Assembly (NCBI GenBank): GCA_947452065.1
Contig: CANGBB010000006.1
Coordinates: 101,024-165,023, forward strand
From: Gammaproteobacteria bacterium
Lineage (GTDB): Bacteria; Pseudomonadota; Gammaproteobacteria; Steroidobacterales; Steroidobacteraceae
Direction of reading: 5' to 3'
DNA length: 64,000 nucleotides
Under the pieces are notes generated by a model. The model saw only the letters and a list, made by a program, of their open reading frames with translations, did not search any database and was not told the origin of the DNA. Both the position numbers and the translations under genes were made by a program. Shown here one piece after another: positions 1 through 9,092 of this stretch. Position 1 is the stretch's first letter. Each line of letters starts with the position of its first letter.

Positions 1-111
1 CCAAAACCTCGCGAAGCCGGGAACAGCCGTTCGTAGCGGTTGCGCGCCACACCTAGGATGCCCGATGCTAGTCTGCAATAAGCTTTGAAATTTAACCCAT
101 AAGTCCAAAGA
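1..111. other. Upstream region, no supported gene
   Basis: No gene can be supported in these bases. In E. coli-like genomes gloB lies divergently here, but the reverse strand gives only a short open GTG-started frame that I cannot identify. No convincing -35/-10 pair or strong ribosome site precedes the ATG at 112. Confidence 0.3.
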
Positions 112-819
112 ATGGCTAGTGTTTTCGGCAGCGGAGCAGGGTCCAAAGAGGACTGGCACAGCGGGGTGCTGGGTCGCATGGCGATCGCGGCCGAAGCGGA
201 CATGTTGGCGCGGGCTCTCGAAGGCGTGTTCGGCCCGGTATTGCTGCAGATGGGTCGCTGGGGCGAGGGAAAAGAACTCTGGCCATCAGGGTCGGGGCGC
301 CGGCCCGAACTGATCGCGCCAGAGTCTGGCAGCGGCACGGATTTAATTGCTCACTTAGCGCAACTGCCGGTGGCTAATGCCTGTGCGGATGTGGTCCTGC
401 TGCCGCACGCGTTGGAGTTCAGTAGCGAGCCGCTGGCTGTGTTGCGCGAGGCGGATCGAGTACTGATGGGTGAGGGCTGTCTTCTTGTCGTCGGTTTCAG
501 TCCGGCTAGCCCTTGGGGTTGGCGTGCAGCGCTGAGTCGCCGGCGATTTCCGCCCGGATTGCAGCGTGTGATTTCCGCGCGACGTGTGACGGATTGGCTG
601 AACGTGCTCGGCTATGAGGTGGAACCGGCGCGCCATGGGCTGTTCACGCTGCCCTTCGGCAGTGCGCCACAAAGCCGCGGTCTGCGACGTCGCTGGTTCT
701 ATCCGTTTCCGGCGGGAGCGTATCTGATCAAGGCGCGCAAACGGCTGTATGGTGTGACCTCGCTGCGAACGCGTTCGCGGCCTGCGGTGCTGGGGGGTGC
801 ATTTGAACCGACGATCTGA
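112..819 (+). CDS. Class I SAM methyltransferase-like protein upstream of rnhA
   Basis: A 235-residue protein resembling the methyltransferase-fold proteins (YafS type) that sit next to rnhA in many gammaproteobacteria. Residues about 90-135 carry the typical second half of the fold (a hydrophobic strand, a leucine-rich helix ending in DRVL, then a strand with LLVVGF). The usual glycine-rich SAM motif I is degenerate: the position is occupied by [10 protein letters not shown] near residue 45. The substrate is unknown. Its 3' end overlaps the GTG start of rnhA by 23 bases, which suggests co-transcription. The fold assignment is likely, the activity is not shown. Confidence 0.7.
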   Translation: MASVFGSGAGSKEDWHSGVLGRMAIAAEADMLARALEGVFGPVLLQMGRWGEGKELWPSGSGRRPELIAPESGSGTDLIAHLAQLPVANACADVVLLPHALEFSSEPLAVLREADRVLMGEGCLLVVGFSPASPWGWRAALSRRRFPPGLQRVISARRVTDWLNVLGYEVEPARHGLFTLPFGSAPQSRGLRRRWFYPFPAGAYLIKARKRLYGVTSLRTRSRPAVLGGAFEPTI

Positions 820-1282
820 TGAGACAGCGGCAGCAGCTGCGGCCGTGAGTATTCACTCCGATGGCGCCTGTCGCGGCAATCCGGGCCCGGGTGGCTGGGG
901 CGCCGTATTACGTTATGGGGACAGCGTTCGTGAGCTGTCGGGTGCCGTGTCACAGACCACCAATAACCGCATGGAGCTGCAGGGCGTCATCGAGGCGTTG
1001 CGGGTGCTCAAGCGGCAAGTCAGCGCCGATGTGTATACCGACTCGCAGTACGTGCGGAACGGTATTACCGAGTGGTTGGCTGGATGGAAGGCGCGAGGCT
1101 GGCGGACGGCGGATCGCAAGCCGGTCAAAAACCAGGACCTTTGGGAGGAGCTGGATGCCCTGGCGCAATCCCACCAGCTGCGCTGGCACTGGGTGAAGGG
1201 TCACTCCGGCGTACCGGATAACGAGCGCTGTGACGAGTTGGCCAATGCCGCCATCGATGCGCTGTTGTCCGGGGACGGCTAG
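797..1282 (+). CDS. rnhA: Ribonuclease HI
   Basis: Cleaves the RNA strand of RNA:DNA hybrids in the cytoplasm during replication and R-loop removal. The acidic catalytic set is visible: Asp in [15 protein letters not shown], Glu in NNRMEL, Asp in YTDSQYV and Asp in [11 protein letters not shown], with the conserved His in HWVKGHSG. The start is either the GTG at 797, inside the preceding gene, or the GTG at 845, which would begin directly at MSIHSDGA and give the usual ~145-residue length. It is followed by dnaQ after 9 bases, the classical rnhA-dnaQ pair, but in tandem here rather than divergent as in E. coli. Confidence 0.95.
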   Translation: MHLNRRSDETAAAAAAVSIHSDGACRGNPGPGGWGAVLRYGDSVRELSGAVSQTTNNRMELQGVIEALRVLKRQVSADVYTDSQYVRNGITEWLAGWKARGWRTADRKPVKNQDLWEELDALAQSHQLRWHWVKGHSGVPDNERCDELANAAIDALLSGDG

Positions 1283-1285
1283 AAT
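1280..1285 (+). promoter_or_regulatory. Candidate -10 element of dnaQ (possible leaderless start)
   Basis: TAGAAT matches five of six bases of the sigma-70 -10 consensus and ends six bases before the dnaQ ATG at 1292, so transcription would begin at or next to the start codon. There is no good -35 at the right distance and no Shine-Dalgarno sequence in the CCCGCC between. Confidence 0.35.
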
Positions 1286-1291
1286 CCCGCC

Positions 1292-2011
1292 ATGCGCCAG
1301 ATCGTGCTCGACACGGAAACCACCGGCCTCGAAGCGAGGCTTGGACATCGGATCATCGAAGTCGGGTGCGTCGAGCTGGTCAACCGGCGTCTCACCGGTC
1401 GGCAATTCCATCGTTACCTGAATCCCGAGCGCGACATCGATCAGGGTGCGCAGGCCGTGCATGGCATCAGTCGCGAGCAGTTGCTCGACAAGCCGCGCTT
1501 CGCGGAGGTGGCGGCCGAACTGCTGGAATTCCTCAGCGGTGCCGAGCTGATCATTCATAACGCGGCTTTCGACGTTGAGTTTCTTGACGCGGAGTTTGCG
1601 CGCCTGACGGAGGCGCAGCCCGCGCCGATTCGCGAGATCTGTACCGTACTCGATACGCTGCAGATGTCGCGCGAAATGAGCCCTGGGCAACGGCATACAC
1701 TCGACGCGCTCTGCAAGCGCTATGGGGTCGACAATTCCCACCGCGAACTGCATGGCGCGCTGCTCGACGCGCGGCTTCTGGCCGACGTCTATCTGGCCAT
1801 GAGTGGTGGGCAGAACTCTCTCGCTCTGGGGGATGTGGCGCGGCCGCCCGGTACCCGTGCGGCTAAAGACGAACCTGCCACCCTCGTGCGCCGCGCCGGT
1901 GCCCTGCGAGTGGTGAGTCCTGATCACGCGGAAGCCGAGGCGCATCTGCGGCTGCAGGAGCTTCTCGACAAGGAGAGCAAGGCTCCCTGTCTCTGGCGCC
2001 GGTTGAGCTGA
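1292..2011 (+). CDS. dnaQ: DNA polymerase III epsilon subunit (3'-5' proofreading exonuclease)
   Basis: A 239-residue DEDDh exonuclease that proofreads for the replicative polymerase. Exo I is DTETTGL (Asp7, Glu9), Exo II is HNAAFDVEF (residues 89-97), and Exo III is the HGALLDARLLADVY block near residue 155, with the His/Asp expected of the DEDDh class. The C-terminal ~50 residues form the expected polymerase alpha-binding tail. The length is normal for the family. It follows rnhA directly and is followed after 6 bases by pgi. Confidence 0.96.
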   Translation: MRQIVLDTETTGLEARLGHRIIEVGCVELVNRRLTGRQFHRYLNPERDIDQGAQAVHGISREQLLDKPRFAEVAAELLEFLSGAELIIHNAAFDVEFLDAEFARLTEAQPAPIREICTVLDTLQMSREMSPGQRHTLDALCKRYGVDNSHRELHGALLDARLLADVYLAMSGGQNSLALGDVARPPGTRAAKDEPATLVRRAGALRVVSPDHAEAEAHLRLQELLDKESKAPCLWRRLS

Positions 2012-2017
2012 GCGGGC

Positions 2018-3727
2018 ATGAGTATGAAAGCCACTCCCGCTTCAGCCGACCAGTGCCCAGCTTGGGCGTCGCTGGCCGAGGCGGCGGAGTCGCTCCGCAC
2101 AGGCACCATCCAGAGTCTTTTCGATACTGATCCGCAACGCGTGGCGCGATTTTCAGTAGATGGCGCTGGACTGCGCTGCGATTTCTCTCGTCAGCACGCC
2201 GACGCCAACGTCTTACACCTGTTTGCTTCTCTGGCCGACCAGCTGCAGCTGCGTGAGCGGATTTCGCAGATGTTTGACGGTGAGCTCATCAACACGACGG
2301 AGCGCCGTGCGGTGCTGCACACGGCGCTGCGACGAATCGGCGCCCCCGGTGAGGTGGTGCGCGTGCAGGGCGTCGATGTGATGCCGGATGTTCTGCGTGA
2401 ACGCGCGCGGATGTTGAAATTCGCTGAGTCAGTGCGTTCGGGCAGCGTGCGTGGATCGACTGGGCAGCCTTTCGAGCGGGTCATCAATATCGGCATCGGC
2501 GGTTCAGACCTAGGTCCGGCCATGGCCGTGGAGGCATTGCACGCCCATGCCGCGGGTGCGCCTCGTCTTGCGTTTGTTGCCAATGTTGATGGTTCGCAGT
2601 TGGTCGACGCGCTGTCCTCCGCCGATCCTGCGCGCACACTGTTCATCGTTTGCTCCAAGACCTTCAGTACCCAGGAAACACGTGCCAATGCGCTGGCCGC
2701 ACGGGCCTGGTTGCAGGAGCGGCTGGGTGCGGCCGCGGTGCCTGCGCATTTCGCAGCGGTCTCGGTTAACGCTGCGGCCATGGACGAATTCGGCGTTCAT
2801 CCGGATTATCGGTTTGCGATCTGGGACTGGGTTGGTGGGCGCTATTCCATCTGGTCATCGATTGGCGTGGCGCTCGCGATCGCCCTCGGCGCTGATGGTT
2901 TCGAAGCGTTTCTCGCTGGTGGTCGTGCCATGGATGAGCACTTCCGACACGCGCCCTGGGAGCAGAACCTGCCTGTGCTGGCAGCTATGTTCGGGGTCTG
3001 GAATCGCAATTGCCTCGGACTGCCTTCGTTGGCGGTGCTGCCTTATGACCAGCGGCTCTCTCGCTTTCCAGCCTACCTGCAGCAGCTTGATATGGAGAGC
3101 AATGGCAAGTCGGTTAAGCGGGATGGCCAGCCCGTGTTCGGCCCAACCGCTCCGGTGGTTTGGGGTGAGCCCGGCAGCATGGCTCAGCATTCCTTTTTCC
3201 AGTTACTGCATCAGGGGTCACCGGTTGCGGCGTTGGACTTTATTTTGCCGCGTGAGTCTTCGTGTGGCCGTCCTGAGCAGCATCAGCTTGCCATCGCCAA
3301 CTGTCTGGCGCAGGCCGAAGCCTTTGCGTTCGGGCGGGGGGTTCAGCGCATCTCGGCTGAACTCAGGGCCAGTGGCCTCGACGCGCAGCATGTAGCGGAA
3401 CTGCTTCCGCACAAGGTGCATGAGGGCAATCGACCCAGCACGTTGATTCTCTTCCGGCGGCTCGACCCGCGTACGCTCGGTTCTCTGATCGCACTGTATG
3501 AGCACAAGGTGTTCGTGCAGAGCGTGGTCTGGGGTATCAATGCGTTTGACCAATGGGGCGTCGAGCTTGGCAAGAAGCTTTGCGAAGGCATCCTGCCGCT
3601 GGTGCGGGATCCCGCTTCGGCGCTCGCTGCTTCTGCAACTGGAACCGGTCCGCTGACCCCCTCGCTGGCGGGCGTGCTGAAATGGTTATCGGGGGCGGGC
3701 GATGTGGATGACGGCTCATCGGCTTAG
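2018..3727 (+). CDS. pgi: Glucose-6-phosphate isomerase
   Basis: Interconverts glucose 6-phosphate and fructose 6-phosphate in the cytosol. The 569-residue length is that of the long proteobacterial form. Visible signatures are GIGGSDLGP (phosphate-binding), MESNGKS with the catalytic Glu, the HQG motif with the catalytic His, and VWGINAFDQWGVELGK with the catalytic Lys. A second in-frame ATG lies at 2024. Fructose 6-phosphate also feeds GDP-mannose synthesis, so the next genes gmd-fcl are metabolically downstream, although a 150-base gap separates them. Confidence 0.97.
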   Translation: MSMKATPASADQCPAWASLAEAAESLRTGTIQSLFDTDPQRVARFSVDGAGLRCDFSRQHADANVLHLFASLADQLQLRERISQMFDGELINTTERRAVLHTALRRIGAPGEVVRVQGVDVMPDVLRERARMLKFAESVRSGSVRGSTGQPFERVINIGIGGSDLGPAMAVEALHAHAAGAPRLAFVANVDGSQLVDALSSADPARTLFIVCSKTFSTQETRANALAARAWLQERLGAAAVPAHFAAVSVNAAAMDEFGVHPDYRFAIWDWVGGRYSIWSSIGVALAIALGADGFEAFLAGGRAMDEHFRHAPWEQNLPVLAAMFGVWNRNCLGLPSLAVLPYDQRLSRFPAYLQQLDMESNGKSVKRDGQPVFGPTAPVVWGEPGSMAQHSFFQLLHQGSPVAALDFILPRESSCGRPEQHQLAIANCLAQAEAFAFGRGVQRISAELRASGLDAQHVAELLPHKVHEGNRPSTLILFRRLDPRTLGSLIALYEHKVFVQSVVWGINAFDQWGVELGKKLCEGILPLVRDPASALAASATGTGPLTPSLAGVLKWLSGAGDVDDGSSA

Positions 3728-3876
3728 CGGCAGCGCTGATCTCGCTCAAAGCGCAGGCCGCTTGGGTTGAACTACGATAAAATTCCAATTCTTGGATCTG
3801 TTTCGAATAAGCAAGCGACAGTCTTTCCGTCGATTGGATTTGCTGCGCGCGAACGGCCTGATGGAAGGGAATGCGC

Positions 3877-4971
3877 ATGAGCATGAGTAAGACTGCACTG
3901 ATCACCGGCATCACCGGACAGGATGGCGCCTACCTGGCCGAATTCCTGCTTGGCAAAGGCTATGAGGTGCATGGCATCAAGCGCCGGGCATCGTCTTTCA
4001 ACACGGATCGCATCGATCACCTGTATGAGGATCCGCACCAGAAAGGCGTGCACATGCGCCTCCATTACGGGGATCTGACCGACGCGACCAATCTGATCCG
4101 TATCGTTCAGCAGGTCAGACCCGACGAGATCTATAACCTGGCCGCACAGAGCCATGTGGCAGTTTCGTTCGAGACGCCGGAATACACTGCCAATTCGGAC
4201 GCGCTGGGCACGCTGCGATTGCTGGAGGCGATCCGTATTTTAGGGCTCGAGAAGCAGACTCGCTTCTATCAGGCTTCGACCTCAGAGATGTTCGGCAAGG
4301 TGCAGGAAATTCCGCAGCGTGAGACGACTCCGTTCTATCCGCGCTCGCCCTATGGTGCGGCCAAGGTCTACGCCTACTGGATCACGGTGAACTATCGCGA
4401 GGCCTACGGGATGTACGCCTGCAATGGCATCCTTTTCAACCACGAGTCGCCGATCCGCGGCGAGACGTTTGTGACGCGCAAGATCACTCGCGGGCTGGCC
4501 CGCATCAGCCAAGGCCTGGAGGATTGTCTGTATCTGGGCAATCTGGATTCACTGCGCGATTGGGGTCATGCCCGTGACTACGTTGAGGCGCAGTGGCTGA
4601 TGTTGCAGCAGCCGGTGGCCGATGATTTCGTCATCGCCACGGGTGAGCAGCATTCGGTGCGCGAATTTGTGGAGCTGGTCGGTGCGCGTCTCGGGATGCG
4701 CGTCGAGTGGCGTGGGAAGGGTGTGGCGGAAGAGGGTGTCGACGCCAACAGCGGCAAGACCGTGATCAAGGTGGACTCGCGATATTTCCGGCCCACTGAG
4801 GTGGATACTCTGCTGGGTGATCCCTCCAAGGCGCGCACCAAGCTCGGTTGGGTTCCCGCGACCAGTTTTGCTCAGCTCGTGGATGAGATGGTCGATGCTG
4901 ACTTGGATCTTGCGCGGCGCGATTCGCTTATGAAACGCGAGGGCTTCAAGACCCTCCGTCATCGCGAATAG
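3877..4971 (+). CDS. gmd: GDP-mannose 4,6-dehydratase
   Basis: An extended SDR enzyme converting GDP-D-mannose to GDP-4-keto-6-deoxy-D-mannose. The N-terminus has the NADP-binding ITGITGQDG motif and the diagnostic [11 protein letters not shown]; the catalytic Tyr-Lys pair is in YGAAK, with the Ser/Thr in STSEMFG. There are three in-frame ATGs at 3871, 3877 and 3883. AAGGGA at 3865-3870 best fits the start at 3877, while homologues usually begin with the MSK at 3883. It is followed by fcl after a short gap, so GDP-L-fucose is the likely product of the pair. Confidence 0.96.
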   Translation: MSMSKTALITGITGQDGAYLAEFLLGKGYEVHGIKRRASSFNTDRIDHLYEDPHQKGVHMRLHYGDLTDATNLIRIVQQVRPDEIYNLAAQSHVAVSFETPEYTANSDALGTLRLLEAIRILGLEKQTRFYQASTSEMFGKVQEIPQRETTPFYPRSPYGAAKVYAYWITVNYREAYGMYACNGILFNHESPIRGETFVTRKITRGLARISQGLEDCLYLGNLDSLRDWGHARDYVEAQWLMLQQPVADDFVIATGEQHSVREFVELVGARLGMRVEWRGKGVAEEGVDANSGKTVIKVDSRYFRPTEVDTLLGDPSKARTKLGWVPATSFAQLVDEMVDADLDLARRDSLMKREGFKTLRHRE

Positions 4972-4994
4972 CGGGTTTCCACTGCGTGTCTGGT

Positions 4995-5924
4995 ATGCAC
5001 AGCGAATCGCGAATCTTCGTCGCCGGCCACCGTGGATTGGTGGGCAGCGCCATCGTCCGTCGCCTGCGTGCTGCTGGATTCAACAACCTGTTACTGACTG
5101 ACCGATACACACTCGATCTCACGCGACAGTCTGATGTCGAGACCTATTTTTCCGAGCAGCGCCCGGAATACGTTTTTGATGCCGCGGCCAAGGTCGGCGG
5201 CATCCATGCCAACGACGCCTATCCGGCCGAGTTCATGCGCGACAATCTCGCCATTCAGACCAACCTGATCGAGGCGGCCTACCGCCACGGCACGCGCAAA
5301 TTTCTCTTTCTCGGCTCCAGTTGCGTCTACCCCCGGATGGCGCCGCAGCCAATGAATGAGGACTGTTTGCTCACCGGTCTGCTCGAGGTCACTAACCAGT
5401 GGTATGCGGTGGCAAAGATTGCTGGCCTAAAAATGTGTCAGGCCTATCGGCGACAGTACGGTTTCAATGCCATTTCGCTGATGCCAACCAATCTCTACGG
5501 TCCCGGTGATAATTTTCACCCGCTCAACTCACATGTGCTCCCAGCGCTGCTGCGCAAGTTTCACGAAGCAAAAATGGCCGGTGAAAAGTCGGTCGAGGTG
5601 TGGGGAAGCGGGCGGCCGCGGCGCGAGTTCCTGCATGTGGATGACATGGCTGACGCCTGCGTTTTCCTGATGCAGCACTATGATGACGAGCAGCTGATCA
5701 ATATCGGCTGGGGTGAGGACGTCAGCATTGCCGAATTGGCAGCCCTGATCGGGCGAGTGGTGGGGTTTTCCGGTGAGCTGCACTTCGATGCCACGAAGCC
5801 GGATGGCACGCCGCGCAAGCTGCTCGACACCACGCGCCTCAAAGCGCTCGGCTGGAAGCCCCGGATCGCCTTGGAAGAGGGTATCCGCACCACCTACGAG
5901 TGGTATCGGTCGAAGAAGGAGTGA
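4995..5924 (+). CDS. fcl: GDP-L-fucose synthase (epimerase/reductase)
   Basis: Converts GDP-4-keto-6-deoxy-mannose to GDP-L-fucose with NADPH, for surface polysaccharide or glycoconjugate synthesis. Motifs are GHRGLVGSA at the NADP site, GSSCVYP with the active Ser/Cys, and YAVAK as the Tyr-Lys pair. The ATG at 4995 gives the usual N-terminus (about 309 residues); an in-frame GTG lies at 4986. No glycosyltransferase or capsule gene lies nearby, so the fucose acceptor pathway must be encoded elsewhere. Confidence 0.95.
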   Translation: MHSESRIFVAGHRGLVGSAIVRRLRAAGFNNLLLTDRYTLDLTRQSDVETYFSEQRPEYVFDAAAKVGGIHANDAYPAEFMRDNLAIQTNLIEAAYRHGTRKFLFLGSSCVYPRMAPQPMNEDCLLTGLLEVTNQWYAVAKIAGLKMCQAYRRQYGFNAISLMPTNLYGPGDNFHPLNSHVLPALLRKFHEAKMAGEKSVEVWGSGRPRREFLHVDDMADACVFLMQHYDDEQLINIGWGEDVSIAELAALIGRVVGFSGELHFDATKPDGTPRKLLDTTRLKALGWKPRIALEEGIRTTYEWYRSKKE

Positions 5925-5926
5925 AG

Positions 5927-6217
5927 ATGATTCTGGAGATCGCGACCTTAAGCATCGTTCCTGGCAGACAGCAGGAGTTCGAGAGTGCCTTTCGCGAAGC
6001 GCGTCAGGTCATCGTTCAGGCCGACGGCTGCGGTGCGGTGAGTCTGCAGCGCTGCATCGAGACCCCGGGACGCTACCAGGTGCTGGTCGAGTGGCCGTCG
6101 GTTGAGCACCACATGAAGGGCTTCCGGGAATCCGCGCGCTTTATCGAATGGCGGCGCATCCTCGGTCCCTTCTTCGCCGCCACGCCCACCGTCGAGCATT
6201 ACGAACTAGCGGGCTGA
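5927..6217 (+). CDS. ABM-superfamily (antibiotic biosynthesis monooxygenase-like) small protein
   Basis: A 96-residue protein with the ferredoxin-like ABM pattern: an N-terminal strand (MILEIATLSIVPG), a helix with Phe and Arg residues, then the EWPSVEHHMKGFRES block typical of the family, including its paired His residues. The ATG at 5927 was chosen because GAAGGAG lies just upstream; it starts 2 bases after the fcl stop. Members range from quinone or heme monooxygenases to proteins of unknown role. No substrate can be inferred. It ends 8 bases before the convergent desaturase gene. Confidence 0.8.
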   Translation: MILEIATLSIVPGRQQEFESAFREARQVIVQADGCGAVSLQRCIETPGRYQVLVEWPSVEHHMKGFRESARFIEWRRILGPFFAATPTVEHYELAG

Positions 6218-6225
6218 GCGGTCCC

Positions 6226-7152
6226 TCAACTATTGCTGACGGCTGCGGCCGGCGCTCGGTACGGAGCGATCGGGGCGCCGGCCGGATAGAGATCTTTGTT
6301 GAGCACGCCTTCCTCGAGAATCGAGGCCGGCACCTTGCGTAACTGACTCACCACGCCGAACACTGACAGAAGCTTCAGGATGTAATACGTGATGTCGTAC
6401 TCGTACCAGTAGAAGCCCTGGCGAGTCGAGCTGGAGAAGCGGTGGTGGTTGTTGTGCCAGCCTTCACCCATCGTGACGATGGCGAGCAGCCAGTTGTTGC
6501 GGCTGTCATCCGAGGTGGCGTAGCGGCGCTTGCCAAACACATGCGACAGCGAGTTGATCGTGAAGGTCCCGTGCCACAGCAGCACAGTGCTGAAGAAGAA
6601 GCCGAAGAAGAGTCCCGGCGCACCGAGGGTAAAGAACACCGCAGCGCCCAGCGCAATGGGCGGCAGCAGGTAGTACTTGTTCAGGAAGCGCAGTTCCGGG
6701 TAGCGGGCCAGATCAGGAATGCGGCTGTAATCTGTGGCGCTGGTGTTGGGATCAAACAGCCACAGCATGTGTGAATACCAGAAGCCGTTCTGGATGGGTG
6801 AATGAATGTCCCGCGGCTGGTCGGAATGAATGTGATGATGGCGGTGATGAGCGGCCCACCAGAGCGCGCCTTTCTGTGCGCTGGTCTGCGCGAGGAATGC
6901 CAGCAGGAACTGGAAGACGCGGCTGGTCTTGTAGGTGCGATGCGAAAAGTAACGGTGATACCCACCGGTGACGCCGAACATACGCGCGAAATACAGCACT
7001 GCGCAGCAGATGACTGCAGCGGGCGTGACGCCAGTCCAGATAGTCCCGAGCGCAAGCAGATGGATCACAACGAAGGGAATGCTGCCGAGCCATTCGATCT
7101 TGGGTGACTGTCTGGTCTCCGGACTCGAATTGGCGGCGGTAGGTTCGTTCAT
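6226..7152 (-). CDS. Acyl-CoA (delta-9) fatty acid desaturase
   Basis: A membrane di-iron desaturase of about 308 residues. The three histidine boxes are clear: HRYFSH, HHRHHH (with an HSD after it) and HNNHH. Hydrophobic segments lie before the first box and between boxes two and three, as in stearoyl-CoA desaturases of bacteria. The ATG at 7152 (MNEPTAANS) was chosen over an upstream in-frame start. It introduces a double bond into saturated acyl chains and so raises membrane fluidity. It lies 120 bases downstream of a two-component regulator gene on the same strand, with an inverted repeat in the gap. Confidence 0.92.
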   Translation of the reverse strand: MNEPTAANSSPETRQSPKIEWLGSIPFVVIHLLALGTIWTGVTPAAVICCAVLYFARMFGVTGGYHRYFSHRTYKTSRVFQFLLAFLAQTSAQKGALWWAAHHRHHHIHSDQPRDIHSPIQNGFWYSHMLWLFDPNTSATDYSRIPDLARYPELRFLNKYYLLPPIALGAAVFFTLGAPGLFFGFFFSTVLLWHGTFTINSLSHVFGKRRYATSDDSRNNWLLAIVTMGEGWHNNHHRFSSSTRQGFYWYEYDITYYILKLLSVFGVVSQLRKVPASILEEGVLNKDLYPAGAPIAPYRAPAAAVSNS

Positions 7153-7233
7153 GGTGGGGACGGTCCCGTTGCTGTGCGCCGCAGCGCGAAGGCGCAATCA
7201 TGCAGCAGTTCGGGCTATTTGAGGGTCCGCTTT

Positions 7234-7263
7234 CGGTGAAGGATTGTAATACTTGTGTCACCG
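7234..7263. promoter_or_regulatory. Inverted repeat around a -10-like hexamer upstream of the desaturase
   Basis: CGGTGA at 7234-7239 and TCACCG at 7258-7263 form a perfect 6-base inverted repeat with an 18-base spacer. The spacer holds ATTGTA (7243-7248), which reads TACAAT on the minus strand, the coding strand of the desaturase. No -35 hexamer is recognisable at the matching distance. This layout would suit an activator- or repressor-controlled promoter, but the repeat is short. Confidence 0.4.
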
Positions 7264-7272
7264 CCAGCGGTA

Positions 7273-8025
7273 TCAGGGCGCTGCTTTGCCGTCCGGTACG
7301 AATTTGTAGCCTGAGCCGCGATGCGAGAGGAAGTGCACCGGCTTGTCTGGATGCGGCTCGAAGTACTTCCTGAGACGCACGATAAAGTTGTCCACGCTGC
7401 GCGTGTTCGGCGCGTTGTGAAGCTTCCAGACCTTCTCAAGCAATTCCTCGCGGGTGAGCACTCGCCGGGGGTTCTGTGCGAAATAGAACAGTAGATCCAG
7501 TTCTAGCTGGGTCAGGCGCACGGGTTTATTGAACGCGATGGCTTCGTGGGTATCGAAGTCGATGCGGGCGTTTCCAAAGCTGAGTGTGCCCAGAGCGCTC
7601 TCTGCTGCGGTTGCTGGCTTCTGCCAGTGTCGGCGGCGCAGTGCTGAACGTACCCGTGCCAGCAACTCCGGCAGAGCAAAGGGCTTGGCCAGATAGTCAT
7701 CGGCGCCGGAGTCGAGACCGCGCACGCGCTCTTCGGCGGCGCTGCGGGCGGTGAGCATGATGACCGGGATGTAGTGGCCGGAATCGCGCAGTTGCTGACA
7801 GAAGCTGTAGCCATCGCCATCAGGCAGCATGACATCGAGCAGGATCAGGTCGATGGCCGGTGCTTCCACAAGCTGCGATGCTGCCTCGCGAATCGTTCGT
7901 GCATGTACGGCTCGATAGCCTTCAAGCTCAAGGTTGAGTTTCAGCCCGGCCGCGAGATGCGCCTCATCTTCGACCACCAGCACCGTGGCACGCGTCTCGG
8001 GCGCCGATTCGTTGCTCAGGTTCAT
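7273..8025 (-). CDS. OmpR/PhoB-family response regulator
   Basis: A 250-residue DNA-binding regulator. The receiver domain (residues about 14-130) has the acidic pair EDE, the phospho-acceptor Asp in LILLDVMLPDGDG, the conserved Thr in MLTAR and the Lys in LAKPF. The C-terminal winged helix (about 150-245) has RLTQLELDLLFYF and ends with the recognition helix and the HRGSGYKF wing. It overlaps the kinase gene by 4 bases, so they form one unit. The adjacent desaturase is a possible target; this is inference from position. Confidence 0.93.
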   Translation of the reverse strand: MNLSNESAPETRATVLVVEDEAHLAAGLKLNLELEGYRAVHARTIREAASQLVEAPAIDLILLDVMLPDGDGYSFCQQLRDSGHYIPVIMLTARSAAEERVRGLDSGADDYLAKPFALPELLARVRSALRRRHWQKPATAAESALGTLSFGNARIDFDTHEAIAFNKPVRLTQLELDLLFYFAQNPRRVLTREELLEKVWKLHNAPNTRSVDNFIVRLRKYFEPHPDKPVHFLSHRGSGYKFVPDGKAAP

Positions 8026-8966
8026 GAACTACTCGCCTCGGCTGTGGAGATGCCCGCCGGGAGGCGAATCGTCACAGTTGTTCCAAGGTTCGCGCCCTCT
8101 GACTCAGCGCGCACTGTGCCACCGAGATTTCGGATGAGCGCCGCGACCACATACAGGCCGAGGCCGGTGCCGCTGCGTTCATAAACGTCAGCTCTGGGAA
8201 CGCGATGAAAACGCTTGAAGATGCTCTTGAGATGCGCTCGGTCGATACCGATCCCCTCGTCACGCACAGCAATCTCCAGCTGACCGGACGGCGCTGCCCG
8301 GACCTCGACCTCAACAACCGGAAGAGCGGGCGAGTATTTGACTGCGTTATCCAGAATGTTTTTCAGAATCGTCTCGAGTGCTGTCGGATCCGTGGTGATC
8401 TGCAGGTGGGTTGGTACACGAATGCGGATAGCGTCAGCCGGCAGGTTGTAGCGCCGCCGGATGGCATCGGCGGCCGCATTGATCAGTGCCGGAATCTGCA
8501 CGACCGTCCACATCTGCGAACGGCGTCCATGGGCCGTACGGCTGGCCTCTAGGATGTCATCGACAAAGACGGTCAGGCGCTCGACGTCAGTCAGCATCAT
8601 CTGACGAAGCTCGCTGCGCTGTCCGGTGGATAGCCCTTCGCGCGCCATTGTCTCGAGGCAAAGCTTGATTGAAGCGAGGGGGCTCTTTAACTCGTGCGTC
8701 ACCGAGTCGATGAATGTCTGCTGACGGCGGCCCTCGAGGATTTCGCGTACCAGCGACACGCTGAAGAGCACCACCACGCACATCACCACAGCTAATGACA
8801 CGATGCCGCCGGCCATCAGCCAGCGGTTGGTCCAGAAAGCGCGGGTGACAGACCAATTATCGCGGATCACAAGGATCCAGCCGATGAGCATGGTGACCGT
8901 CAGCAAGACGGCAATCGTGCTCAGTACGATGGGCACTGAAATGGATCTGTTCAGCTTGCGGAACAT
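8022..8966 (-). CDS. Membrane sensor histidine kinase
   Basis: About 314 residues from the ATG at 8966 (MFRKLN). Two transmembrane helices (about residues 10-32 and 48-70) are separated by only some 15 residues, so there is no extracytoplasmic sensor domain. The dimerisation box has HELKSPLASIK with the phospho-accepting His; the ATPase domain has the N box (ILKNILDNAVKY), DEGIGI and GTGLGLY. It belongs to the EnvZ-like class. A kinase with this kind of membrane-only sensor often responds to changes in the membrane itself, which fits the desaturase gene downstream. Confidence 0.93.
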   Translation of the reverse strand: MFRKLNRSISVPIVLSTIAVLLTVTMLIGWILVIRDNWSVTRAFWTNRWLMAGGIVSLAVVMCVVVLFSVSLVREILEGRRQQTFIDSVTHELKSPLASIKLCLETMAREGLSTGQRSELRQMMLTDVERLTVFVDDILEASRTAHGRRSQMWTVVQIPALINAAADAIRRRYNLPADAIRIRVPTHLQITTDPTALETILKNILDNAVKYSPALPVVEVEVRAAPSGQLEIAVRDEGIGIDRAHLKSIFKRFHRVPRADVYERSGTGLGLYVVAALIRNLGGTVRAESEGANLGTTVTIRLPAGISTAEASSS

Positions 8967-9092
8967 CGGTGACAAGGATAGTCGATCTCTGGCCAGATGA
9001 GCCCTGCTGCGTTGGGCGAGGCCGGGGAGGCGCCTTGTCCATGAGATTGTCGGGCAAGGAGGGAGCAATTTGTGTAACCTGCGCCCCATCCC

